Source: Bacillota bacterium (GTDB lineage Bacteria; Bacillota; Clostridia; Oscillospirales; Ruminococcaceae). Taken from it: a DNA stretch of 64,000 nt. Below are positions 8,217 to 14,912 of this stretch, in pieces (position 1 is the first letter of the stretch; every line of letters starts with the position of its first letter). The translations under genes were made by a program, and so were the position numbers. The stretch lies in NCBI GenBank assembly GCA_023439835.1, contig JAEXUW010000012.1, forward strand, positions 78,120 through 142,119. Reading direction: 5' to 3'. Under the pieces are notes generated by a model that saw nothing but the letters and a program-made list of their open reading frames with translations, was not told the origin of the DNA and did not search any database.

Positions 8217-8232
8217 TGTTCCATATGGAACA
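8217..8232. repeat. 16-bp perfect palindrome in the rplJ-rplL spacer
   Basis: TGTTCCATATGGAACA reads the same on both strands. In the transcript it would make a tight hairpin 30 bases before the rplL site, or a dimer contact; it might be a processing site or an RNA-stability element. Confidence 0.45.
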
Positions 8233-8259
8233 ATTTCGAGCGGATATGACAGAATAAGA

Positions 8260-8763
8260 CTAAGCTGATTCTTTTGCATCCGCAACCGCCTGTACAATAG
8301 CGGCAAGTTTCTGCATCGGTCCCTTGAGAGAGCCGACAAGCTGTGAAAGCAGAATTTCTCTTGAAGGAATCTTTGAAAGAGCCATAACGCCATTTGCGTC
8401 ATAGATTTCTTCGCCGATAAAGCCCGCCTTGAGCTTGAACTTTTCCTTTGAGCCCTCAGCATACTTACCGAGAATTCTAGCGGCAACAGTCTGGTCGCCG
8501 GTTGAAATGGCGATAGCAGTTGTCCCCTCAAGAACGTCAGTCAGCTTTTCGTAGCCGACATTATTCATTGCGAAACGAAGAAGAGAATTCTTCTCAACAG
8601 AATAAATCACGCCAGCCTCACGAAGCTCTTTTCTAAGCTTTGTATCCTGTTCAACAGTGATACCCTTATAGTCGACGATAACACCAGCAGCAGCGCCCTT
8701 TAAAAGCTCAGTCAGCTGAGTTACCTTTTCCTGCTTTTTTTGCAGTACCTTCTCACTTGGCAA
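8260..8763 (-). CDS. rplJ: 50S ribosomal protein L10
   Basis: 167 aa from the TTG at 8763. L10 anchors the L7/L12 stalk to 23S rRNA. The N-terminal RNA-binding domain includes GVIVDYKGITVEQDTKLR, and the C-terminal helix that binds L12 dimers is intact. I chose the TTG because a perfect GGAGGTG sits 6 bases before it and L10 proteins begin with (M)PSEKVLQKK here; the frame stays open for 13 more codons to 8802, but those overlap the leader. Expression is likely feedback-controlled through the L10 leader and attenuator just upstream. Confidence 0.96.
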   Translation of the reverse strand: MPSEKVLQKKQEKVTQLTELLKGAAAGVIVDYKGITVEQDTKLRKELREAGVIYSVEKNSLLRFAMNNVGYEKLTDVLEGTTAIAISTGDQTVAARILGKYAEGSKEKFKLKAGFIGEEIYDANGVMALSKIPSREILLSQLVGSLKGPMQKLAAIVQAVADAKESA

Positions 8764-8800
8764 TTTTTTCACCTCCGGATATGTTTTACATATCGTATTC

Positions 8801-8838
8801 AAAAAGAAAACCTTTCCCCGTCAAAAGACAGAAAAAGG
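8801..8838 (-). terminator. Attenuator (intrinsic terminator) in the L10 leader
   Basis: On the minus strand CCTTTTTCTGTC (8827-8838) can pair with GACGGGGAAAGG (8811-8822) around a TTTT loop, 12 pairs with some G-U, followed by TTTTCTTTTT (8801-8810). Its left arm includes the CTGTC that also closes the leader stem, so the two structures exclude each other. Confidence 0.7.
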
Positions 8839-8908
8839 ACAAAGTCATAATTATGCTTTGCAATCTTTTCCTCGGCTGGACTTACGGCAAAACGCCACCA
8901 ACTGTCTT
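8825..8908 (-). ncRNA. L10 ribosomal protein leader (cis-regulatory RNA)
   Basis: The minus-strand transcript begins with AAGACAG (8902-8908) followed by the conserved GGTGGCG and CCGAGG segments of the Firmicute L10 leader. It closes with CTGTCTT (8825-8831), which pairs with the first heptamer. In this known family L10(L12)4 binds the leader to repress rplJ-rplL. Promoter, leader, attenuator and gene are in the expected order. Confidence 0.85.
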
Positions 8909-8929
8909 TAGAATAACGATAGCTTTACT

Positions 8930-8958
8930 ATGATACCACAGCTTTTTGATTTTGTCAA
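8930..8958 (-). promoter_or_regulatory. Promoter of rplJ-rplL
   Basis: Minus strand: consensus TTGACA (8953-8958), 17-base spacer, TATCAT (8930-8935). Transcription would start near 8923, just ahead of the L10 leader. Confidence 0.85.
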
Positions 8959-8979
8959 CAGCTGCGGCAAAATATCTTA

Positions 8980-9003
8980 AAGGGCGAAGCATGCCCCGCC
9001 CTT
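8980..9003 (-). terminator. Weak terminator after rplA
   Basis: Seven-base arms (AAGGGCG / CGCCCTT) with a 10-base GC-rich loop lie 14 bases after the rplA stop; the following TAAGATATTTT is only moderately T-rich, so some readthrough is likely. Confidence 0.5.
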
Positions 9004-9016
9004 AATGATAACAAAA

Positions 9017-9712
9017 TTAAACGCCGTATTTGCCTGAATTGATTTTGATGCCAGGGCCCATTGTTGATGCAATAACAATAGACTTCAGATACTGACCCTT
9101 AGCGGCTGAAGGCTTAGCCTTAACGACAGCTTCAACAAGAGTGTTGAAGTTTTCTTCGAGCTTTGCAGCGCCGAATGATGCCTTGCCGATTGGGCAGTGA
9201 ATGATGTTTGTCTTGTCAAGACGGTATTCAATCTTACCTGCCTTAGCTTCAGCGACAGCCTTAGCAACGTCAGGAGCAACTGTTCCCGCCTTAGGGTTTG
9301 GCATTAAGCCTCTAGGTCCTAAGATTTTACCAAGACGTCCTACAAGTCCCATCATATCTGGTGAAGCGATTACTACGTCAAAATCCATCCAGTTTTCTTT
9401 AACGATCTTGTCAACAAGATCCTCAGCACCGACAAATTCTGCTCCGGCTTCCTTAGCAGCAGCCATCTTGTCCTCTTTACAGAAAACGCAGACTCTGACT
9501 GATTTACCTGTTCCGTTTGGAAGAATGACAGCACCTCTAACCTGCTGGTCAGCGTGACGTGAGTCAACACCCAGTCTTATATGTGCTTCAATTGTTTCGT
9601 CGAACTTTGCCTTGGCGTTTTTTGACGCAAGGTCAAGAGCCTCAGAAGGCTCGTATAATTTAGCTTTGTCGATAAGCTTTGCTGTTTCGACATATTTCTT
9701 GCCGTATTTCAT
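9017..9712 (-). CDS. rplA: 50S ribosomal protein L1
   Basis: 231 aa, normal length. L1 binds 23S rRNA at the mobile L1 stalk near the E site and can repress its own operon by binding mRNA. The family signature is visible in the GRLGKILGPRGLMPNPKAGT region (about residues 126-145), as is the C-terminal SIVIASTMGPGIKI strand. A GAGGGAGG site lies before the ATG. It follows rplK, separated by 168 bases holding a structured element like the one ahead of rplK. Confidence 0.98.
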   Translation of the reverse strand: MKYGKKYVETAKLIDKAKLYEPSEALDLASKNAKAKFDETIEAHIRLGVDSRHADQQVRGAVILPNGTGKSVRVCVFCKEDKMAAAKEAGAEFVGAEDLVDKIVKENWMDFDVVIASPDMMGLVGRLGKILGPRGLMPNPKAGTVAPDVAKAVAEAKAGKIEYRLDKTNIIHCPIGKASFGAAKLEENFNTLVEAVVKAKPSAAKGQYLKSIVIASTMGPGIKINSGKYGV

Positions 9713-9730
9713 TATTATTATCCTCCCTCA

Positions 9731-9795
9731 TAAGTGGTGATACTTATTTGTATTTTACAAACAAGCTTTTAGCGGAAATTTCCTCCCACCAGCGG
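9731..9795 (-). promoter_or_regulatory. Structured spacer upstream of rplA (GGTGGGAGG element)
   Basis: Minus strand: CTGGTGGGAGG, then the palindrome GGAAATTTCC, then a second small hairpin (TTTGTA/TACAAA), then CACCAC close to the rplA ribosome site. GGTG can pair with CACC around the inner stems. The same order of elements occurs ahead of rplK. A cis-regulatory role, for instance L1 autoregulation, is inferred. Confidence 0.5.
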
Positions 9796-9880
9796 GTAAA
9801 CTGACGTGTATCAAAGACCTCATCAGCCACCGAACGAACATTTCGCTGCTTTCAAAAGAAAGCCTTTTTATAACAAAGTA

Positions 9881-10306
9881 TTAGTCTTCGACAACAACGC
9901 CCATAGAACGTGCAGTTCCGGCGATCATGCTCATTGCTGTTTCAATTGAAGCGGCATTTAGATCGGGCATTTTTGTTTCGGCAATCTTTCTAATCTGCTC
10001 TTTTGTGATTTTTCCCACCTTGGTTTTCTGGGGAACACCTGAGCCTGATTCGATTCCGACAGCCTTTTTGATTAAAACGGCAGCCGGCGGTGTCTTTGTG
10101 ATGAAAGAGAATGAACGGTCTGCATAAACTGTGATTACCACAGGGATGATCATTCCGATTTCATTCTTTGTTCTCTCGTTAAACTCCTTTGTGAAAGCCA
10201 TGATGTTTACTCCGTGCTGACCGAGAGCTGGTCCAACAGGGGGAGCAGGTGTTGCCTTTCCGGCTGGAATTTGTAATTTGATGTAGCCTGTTACTTTCTG
10301 TGCCAT
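9881..10306 (-). CDS. rplK: 50S ribosomal protein L11
   Basis: 141 aa, standard length. L11 binds the GTPase-associated region of 23S rRNA and is needed for RelA/Rel activation in many bacteria. The proline-rich N-terminal PAGKATPAPPVGPALGQHG block and the C-terminal RNA-binding domain with GTARSMGV are intact. A GGAGGTGCG site precedes the ATG. It lies between nusG and rplA in the order usual for bacteria. Confidence 0.98.
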   Translation of the reverse strand: MAQKVTGYIKLQIPAGKATPAPPVGPALGQHGVNIMAFTKEFNERTKNEIGMIIPVVITVYADRSFSFITKTPPAAVLIKKAVGIESGSGVPQKTKVGKITKEQIRKIAETKMPDLNAASIETAMSMIAGTARSMGVVVED

Positions 10307-10326
10307 TTTTACGCACCTCCATAAAT

Positions 10327-10370
10327 TGTGGTAAAAGTCGGGTCATTTAAGAATTTGACCCTCCCACCTT
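10327..10370 (-). promoter_or_regulatory. Structured spacer upstream of rplK (GGTGGGAGG element)
   Basis: Minus strand: AAGGTGGGA, a perfect 6-bp stem GGGTCA/TGACCC, then TTACCACAA, so that GTGG can pair with CCAC outside the inner stem. The architecture matches the rplA upstream element, which suggests a shared regulator of this operon; this is inference. Confidence 0.5.
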
Positions 10371-10405
10371 GCATGCACAGCGGATACCCACCGCCGTACA
10401 GATGA

Positions 10406-10936
10406 TTAATAGTCTTTTAACTTTGAAACCTGTGTGATATCGAGTGTCGCCGGGGTTTCACGCCCGAACATTGAAACAACGACATCAACGGTTTTTGCAT
10501 CGAGATCGATTTGCTTGACGATACCGACGAAGCCTTCAAGCGTTCCCGCTGAAACAGTAACACTGTCGCCGACCTTGAAGTCAACCTCAATAGTCGCATT
10601 CTTTTCGACGCCGAGGTTTTCAACCTCTTTGTCAGACAGCGGAACGGGCTTTGAAGCGGGGCCGACGAAGCCGGTCACTCCTCTAATATTCCGCACGACA
10701 TACCACGACTCGTCTGTCAGAATCATTTTCACAAGAACATAGCTTGGGAAAACCTTTCTTTCAACGTCACGTGATTTGTTGTCTTTGATTTCGGTGACGA
10801 ATTCAGTCGGAACACGCACCTCGGGGATTAGCTCATGAAGCTTTCTGTTTTCGACAACCTTTTCAATGTTCTGTGCTACCTTATTCTCATATCCGGAATA
10901 AGTGTGAATAACATACCATTTTGCGGCTTCTGACAT
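10406..10936 (-). CDS. nusG: Transcription termination/antitermination factor NusG
   Basis: 176 aa, normal for bacterial NusG. The N-terminal NGN domain (WYVIHTYSGYENKVAQNIE, residues 7-25; FPSYVLVKM near 63-71) binds RNA polymerase. The C-terminal KOW domain (VGDSVTVSAGTLEGFVGIV) contacts Rho or ribosomal protein S10. It follows secE by 30 bases in the usual secE-nusG pair, with a short AGGGGG-type site. Confidence 0.98.
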   Translation of the reverse strand: MSEAAKWYVIHTYSGYENKVAQNIEKVVENRKLHELIPEVRVPTEFVTEIKDNKSRDVERKVFPSYVLVKMILTDESWYVVRNIRGVTGFVGPASKPVPLSDKEVENLGVEKNATIEVDFKVGDSVTVSAGTLEGFVGIVKQIDLDAKTVDVVVSMFGRETPATLDITQVSKLKDY

Positions 10937-10966
10937 TTCAAATCCCCCTAATAAATATTTTGCTCA

Positions 10967-11248
10967 TTATCTTTTCAGTATCAGTTTAAAAAGCTCACTG
11001 AATCCTGAGTCAATGCCAAAAAGCACAAGTCCTGAAATAATCATTGCGGTGAGAACAACGCCTGTATTATTAACAACCTGTTTCTTTGTCGGCCAAACAA
11101 CCTTTTTGAACTCAGACCTAAGCTCTCTGAAATACTTAAAAACTTTATTTTGTTTTTTTGGTGCTGGCTTGGCGGCTTTTTTCGTTTTCTTTACCGCTTT
11201 GCTTTCTTCATCAGAAGAAGCGGGAACGTTAACAGAATCTTTACTCAT
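10967..11248 (-). CDS. secE: Preprotein translocase subunit SecE
   Basis: 93 aa. A small essential membrane subunit of the SecYEG channel. A lysine-rich, low-complexity N-terminal extension (residues 1-38) is followed by the conserved amphipathic helix FRELRSEFKKVVWPTKKQV and one membrane span (about 68-88). This is the single-span form usual in Gram-positives with a longer than average cytoplasmic extension. rpmG lies 15 bases upstream and nusG 30 bases downstream. Confidence 0.95.
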   Translation of the reverse strand: MSKDSVNVPASSDEESKAVKKTKKAAKPAPKKQNKVFKYFRELRSEFKKVVWPTKKQVVNNTGVVLTAMIISGLVLFGIDSGFSELFKLILKR

Positions 11249-11263
11249 AATACTGCCGCCCTC

Positions 11264-11413
11264 CTACTTGGTTTCTCTGTGAAGAGTATGCTTCTTGCAG
11301 AACTTACAGTGCTTGGTCATTTCAAGCCTTTCTGGATTGTTCTTTTTGCTTTTCTTTGTGTTGTAGTTACGCTGCTTGCATTCTGTGCATGCAAGTGTGA
11401 TTTTATCTCTCAT
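11264..11413 (-). CDS. rpmG: 50S ribosomal protein L33
   Basis: 49 aa, found by translating the minus strand between the leader and secE. The product starts MRDKITLACTEC and ends KHTLHRETK. Two CxxC pairs (CTEC and CKFC) form the zinc site of the zinc-ribbon L33 type. A perfect AGGAGGTG precedes the ATG at 11413. It is the first gene of the rpmG-secE-nusG-rplK-rplA unit; the tRNA-Trp often found between rpmG and secE is absent. Confidence 0.95.
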   Translation of the reverse strand: MRDKITLACTECKQRNYNTKKSKKNNPERLEMTKHCKFCKKHTLHRETK

Positions 11414-11542
11414 TTCGGCACCTCCTGACGAAAATTGTATCCCGCCTTATGCTAAGGATACTGTCGAACGCCCGCAAATAAATGCAGGTCTTGCCTCCCT
11501 CACAGGGTCTGTACGCAAATTTTAATAAAATTAAAAAGAGCG

Positions 11543-11571
11543 CAAAAAAATAGACCTCAAAAGAGGTACTA
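11543..11571 (-). terminator. Terminator of the lipoprotein gene, overlapping the rpmG start point
   Basis: Minus strand: TAGTACCTC, loop TTTT, GAGGTCTA (one bulge), then seven T. The left arm coincides with the predicted start point of the rpmG promoter. Confidence 0.65.
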
Positions 11572-11573
11572 TT

Positions 11574-11603
11574 AATATAACATATTTCAAAATAAAAAGT
11601 CAA
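11574..11603 (-). promoter_or_regulatory. Promoter of the rpmG-secE-nusG-rplKA operon
   Basis: Minus strand: TTGACT (11598-11603), 18-base spacer, TATATT (11574-11579). The roughly 150-base untranslated leader down to rpmG contains further GC-rich inverted repeats. Confidence 0.75.
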
Positions 11604-11658
11604 GCGTTTTTTAAAAAAAATAATAAATAACGTAATGACACTTCTTATAGAATAAAAA

Positions 11659-12276
11659 CTAATCCTCGCCTTTGATAAAAACAGGAATTTTGTCCAGCCT
11701 GATAATATAAAAAGATAATGAATAATCTTCAATCCAAGTTCTCGGTTCGTATATAATAAAAGCTATTGACGAGTAAAAATAGCATATGTGCTCGTCAAAT
11801 ATTGTATAGTCGTTGACACTAAAAGAATAGCTGAAAACTTTTGTTTCATAGGGTTCAAAGGTATACCTCAGTTGTTCTGATCCGCTTGTAGCAATACATA
11901 ATGTGCTCTCAAAATTAGTAGTTGGCGGTTCGGCGAATTCTATACTCAGCGTTTGATTTGTCATATTGGTCAGCTTGAAATCAACATTAAGTGCTTCGTC
12001 GCGAGCTATTGCTGTCATTTTCTTTCTATCATAGTCGGTCGTGTATGAAAACAATCCCCTTGGAGAATAACACATATTTATGATTTCATTCGGGGTAAAC
12101 CTCTCATATATATCATAATCATATTCAACCTTTGGAATGTCCGGAACTTCTGAGGGCATGCTGACTTCGGTATTTGATGTGACGTCTTGGGTGACGTCTG
12201 TACTTTGTGCTTCTTCTCCACAGCCCACTGTGAAAACCAACGAGGTTAACAATAACGCTAACAATTGCTTTTTCAT
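11659..12276 (-). CDS. Putative lipoprotein of unknown function
   Basis: 205 aa from the ATG at 12276, chosen because AGGATG lies 6 bases before it; an ATG at 12285 would touch that site. A lysine start, a hydrophobic stretch and TVGCG give a signal peptide with a weak lipobox and Cys19 as the probable lipid anchor. A Ser/Thr/acidic linker follows. The mature part (about 75-205) is rich in beta-strand patterns with paired aromatic residues (YTFEPYETKVFSYSF), reminiscent of Ig-like or BsuPI-type folds, but I do not recognise the family. It has its own promoter and terminator. Confidence 0.75.
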   Translation of the reverse strand: MKKQLLALLLTSLVFTVGCGEEAQSTDVTQDVTSNTEVSMPSEVPDIPKVEYDYDIYERFTPNEIINMCYSPRGLFSYTTDYDRKKMTAIARDEALNVDFKLTNMTNQTLSIEFAEPPTTNFESTLCIATSGSEQLRYTFEPYETKVFSYSFSVNDYTIFDEHICYFYSSIAFIIYEPRTWIEDYSLSFYIIRLDKIPVFIKGED

Positions 12277-12315
12277 TCGAATCATCCTGTTCTGTCATAT
12301 TTTGCTATTATTAGC

Positions 12316-12344
12316 AGTATAACACTATATCCACATTTATACAA
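12316..12344 (-). promoter_or_regulatory. Promoter of the lipoprotein gene
   Basis: Minus strand: TTGTAT (12339-12344), 17-base spacer, TATACT (12316-12321), about 40 bases before the ATG at 12276. Confidence 0.65.
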
Positions 12345-12451
12345 TAGGCTAACTGAACAAAATTGCAGTATATACAGAGCTTTTTACAATTTATGAGCTG
12401 TGATATGAAATGCTCTGTTGTGATTTTCTCATCACGCACATATTTTATCTG

Positions 12452-12480
12452 TTGCAGTAATAACATTAATATGGTATAAT
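12452..12480 (+). promoter_or_regulatory. Promoter of ddl-murI (extended -10)
   Basis: TTGCAG (12452-12457), 17-base spacer, TATAAT (12475-12480) preceded by TGG, an extended -10 motif. It lies about 60 bases before the ddl GTG. Confidence 0.75.
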
Positions 12481-12541
12481 ATTAAAATTAAACATAAATA
12501 AGGTATCAAATTTATTATATTATTAAAGGAGTGACAGCGTC

Positions 12542-13621
12542 GTGTCAAGACTTCGCATTGCTGTGATTTTCGGGGGAATGTCAAATGAGCATGATATCTC
12601 ACTGATTTCGGCAACACATGTTATCAAAAACATTCCGGCGGATAAATTTGAGGTTATTTGCATCGGAATCACAAAGAAGGGGAGATGGCTTTACTTCCCC
12701 GGCGATGTCGGCATGATAAAGGACGGAACCTGGGATGAATATCCTGACTGCACTCCCTGTGTTTTAAGCCCTGACCCTATTCACAAGGGGTTTTTGAAAA
12801 TTCTATCTGACGGCAAGGTCGCATACATGAAGGTTGACTGCATCTTCCCTGTTTTGCATGGAAAAAACGGCGAGGACGGTACAGTTCAGGGGCTTTTCAC
12901 CTTGGCTTCAATCCCCTTTGTCGGCTGTGGGGTGCTGGCTTCAGCGGCTTGTATGGATAAAGATGTCACTCATATTCTTCTTGAAAAAGCGGGAATTAAA
13001 ACTGCCAAATGGGTTTCGATGACTAATTATGAGCTGTCTCAATTAGATGAAAAATGTGAGGAAATGGTTGAAAAGCTGACATTCCCGATGTTTGTCAAGC
13101 CGGCAAACTGTGGCTCTTCAATCGGAATAACAAAGGTGAAAAGCATTGATGAGCTGAAGGATGCTGTTAAATATGCTTTTACTCACGATAAAAAGGTTAT
13201 TGTCGAAAGCGGAATTGTCGGAAAAGAGGTTGAGTGCGCTGTATTAGGAAACGGCTCGCCTATTGCCTCGCCAATCGGTGAAATTGAGCCTGTTGACGGC
13301 TTCTATGATTTCGAGGGGAAGTATCAGTCAAGCTCATGCGGGCTGTATGTTCCCGCTAGAATATCCGACGGGGATTCTGATAAAATCCGTGCAATAGCTT
13401 TGAAAGGCTATAAGGCACTCGGCTGTGAGGGGCTTGCTAGAGTTGACTTCTTTCTTTGTGATAACGGCGATGTTTATCTCAACGAAATAAACACCCTTCC
13501 CGGCTTTACATCAATCAGTATGTATCCAAAGCTGATGGAGGCATACGGGTTTTCGCCGTCTGAGCTTCTCGAAAGGCTCATAAGGCTTGCTTTTGAAAGG
13601 GCTGATGTTGCTTATGAATAA
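12542..13621 (+). CDS. ddl: D-alanine--D-alanine ligase
   Basis: 359 aa, GTG start after AAAGGAGTG. Cytoplasmic ATP-grasp ligase that makes the D-Ala-D-Ala end of the peptidoglycan stem. The N-terminal GGMSNEHDIS motif, the ATP-grasp lid and metal-binding region (KPANCGSSIG, about 190-200) and the C-terminal LNEINTLPGFTSISMYP signature are present. The FYDFEGKY loop near residue 257 resembles both Ddl and D-Ala-D-Ser ligases, so second-substrate choice cannot be fixed by eye. It heads a wall operon; its stop overlaps the murI start. Confidence 0.94.
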   Translation: MSRLRIAVIFGGMSNEHDISLISATHVIKNIPADKFEVICIGITKKGRWLYFPGDVGMIKDGTWDEYPDCTPCVLSPDPIHKGFLKILSDGKVAYMKVDCIFPVLHGKNGEDGTVQGLFTLASIPFVGCGVLASAACMDKDVTHILLEKAGIKTAKWVSMTNYELSQLDEKCEEMVEKLTFPMFVKPANCGSSIGITKVKSIDELKDAVKYAFTHDKKVIVESGIVGKEVECAVLGNGSPIASPIGEIEPVDGFYDFEGKYQSSSCGLYVPARISDGDSDKIRAIALKGYKALGCEGLARVDFFLCDNGDVYLNEINTLPGFTSISMYPKLMEAYGFSPSELLERLIRLAFERADVAYE

Positions 13622-14426
13622 CGATGCTATCGGTGTTTTTGATTCGGGAATAGGCGGGCTTACCACCGTTGCGGAGCTAAACAGGCTTTTGCCGAATGAG
13701 AATATTATTTATCTTGGCGATACCGCCAGAATTCCATACGGAACACGAAGCCGTGAAACCATTTATAAATACGCAAAGCAGGATATTGCGTTTCTTGAAC
13801 AGCATAATGTCAAGATGATTATTGTTGCGTGCGGCACTATCAGCGCAATCATGATGTCAAATCCTTTGCCGTTTGGCGACAAGCCATATACAGGAGTGCT
13901 TCTTCCTGCGGTTCAGGCAGCATGCACTGCCACTAGAAACGGAAAAGTAGGTGTTATAGGCACCTTTGCAACCATAAAAAGCGGTAGCTATGGAAAAGCC
14001 ATTCGCTCAATCAAGCCTGATATTAATGTTATCGGAAAAGCCTGCCCTATGTTTGTTCCGCTTGTCGAGAACGGATATACCGCAAAGGATTGTGTTCCGT
14101 CGAGGTTTTTCGCTATGGAATATCTTGAGGTTATGCGAAAGGAAAAAGTGGACACACTTATAATGGGCTGCACTCATTATCCGCTTTTGCGTGATATTAT
14201 CGCCGATATTCTGGGTGATGGGGTTACGCTAATTTCCCCGGGGGAGGAGGCCGCACGCTATGCGTCGGCGGTGCTTTCTGAAAAGGAGCTTCTTTGTGAC
14301 AGAGAGGAAAAAGGCGTCAATGAGTTTTATGTATCTGACAGCGTTGAGCTTTTTGAGGAAAACTGTGCTGCGTTTTTAGGCGGATGTGTTCAGGGTAAAG
14401 CCTTTAAATGCGAGCTTGAAGTATAA
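13614..14426 (+). CDS. murI: Glutamate racemase
   Basis: 270 aa from the ATG at 13614, which overlaps the ddl stop (ATGAATAA). It converts L- to D-glutamate for peptidoglycan. FDSGIGGLT (9-17) with Asp10 and Ser11, Cys73 and the second catalytic Cys186 in MGCTHYPLL with His188 are all present. The first cysteine motif reads VACGTIS where most glutamate racemases have ACNTAS, so Asn74 is replaced by Gly. The frame stays open nine codons further upstream, but family length favours this start. Translation is probably coupled to ddl. Confidence 0.92.
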   Translation: MNNDAIGVFDSGIGGLTTVAELNRLLPNENIIYLGDTARIPYGTRSRETIYKYAKQDIAFLEQHNVKMIIVACGTISAIMMSNPLPFGDKPYTGVLLPAVQAACTATRNGKVGVIGTFATIKSGSYGKAIRSIKPDINVIGKACPMFVPLVENGYTAKDCVPSRFFAMEYLEVMRKEKVDTLIMGCTHYPLLRDIIADILGDGVTLISPGEEAARYASAVLSEKELLCDREEKGVNEFYVSDSVELFEENCAAFLGGCVQGKAFKCELEV

Positions 14427-14471
14427 TTATGATGTTATAAGCCTGTCCGTCGGGCGGAAACGGAGACTAAT

Positions 14472-14894
14472 TTGAAAAACAAAAAGGAAGTAATGATTAC
14501 GCTTAAAAGCGTTCAGAACAACGGTGAGCAGAAGCTTGAAACCGAGCTTATCACCGAGGGAAGCTATAAAAAAACTGCCGAGGGCTATGTTATTGCCTAT
14601 GCCGAGTCGGAGGCGACAGGCTTTAAGGACTCCACAACGGTATTGACAGCATACGGTGACGCACAGGTTACCATGCAGAGAAAGGGTGCGGCAACGTCGA
14701 ACCTTGTTATTGAAAAGGGGAAAAAGCACCATTGTCATTACGGCACGCCGTATGGGGATTTCACTGTGGGAATAACAACAGGCGAAATTAAGTCATCTCT
14801 TGATGAAAACGGTGGCGACCTGTATTTTAAATATGTTATAGACATAAATTCAAGCTTTATATCCGATAATGAAATATTTATAAATGTTAAATAG
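14472..14894 (+). CDS. DUF1934 family beta-barrel protein (YwiB-like)
   Basis: 140 aa, TTG start with a GGAG site 7 bases upstream. The calycin-like YwiB/DUF1934 family is of unknown function and is commonly found next to argS in Firmicutes, as here. Alternating polar and hydrophobic strands are visible, with the family-type YVIAYAES, VLTAYGDAQVTMQRKG and HYGTPYGDFTVGI blocks. No signal peptide or membrane segment. It lies 18 bases before argS and is probably co-transcribed with it. Confidence 0.85.
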   Translation: MKNKKEVMITLKSVQNNGEQKLETELITEGSYKKTAEGYVIAYAESEATGFKDSTTVLTAYGDAQVTMQRKGAATSNLVIEKGKKHHCHYGTPYGDFTVGITTGEIKSSLDENGGDLYFKYVIDINSSFISDNEIFINVK

Positions 14895-14912
14895 CACTCG
14901 GGAGGATGTTAA

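Noticed and set aside
8764..8802. N-terminal extension of rplJ from an ATG at 8802.
   Set aside because: It would overlap the attenuator, and a perfect GGAGGTG stands before the TTG at 8763.
10307..10405. T-box riboswitch ahead of rplK.
   Set aside because: GGTGGGAGG is superficially similar to the T-box core, but the AGGGTGGNACCGCG sequence is absent and the gene is not a typical target.
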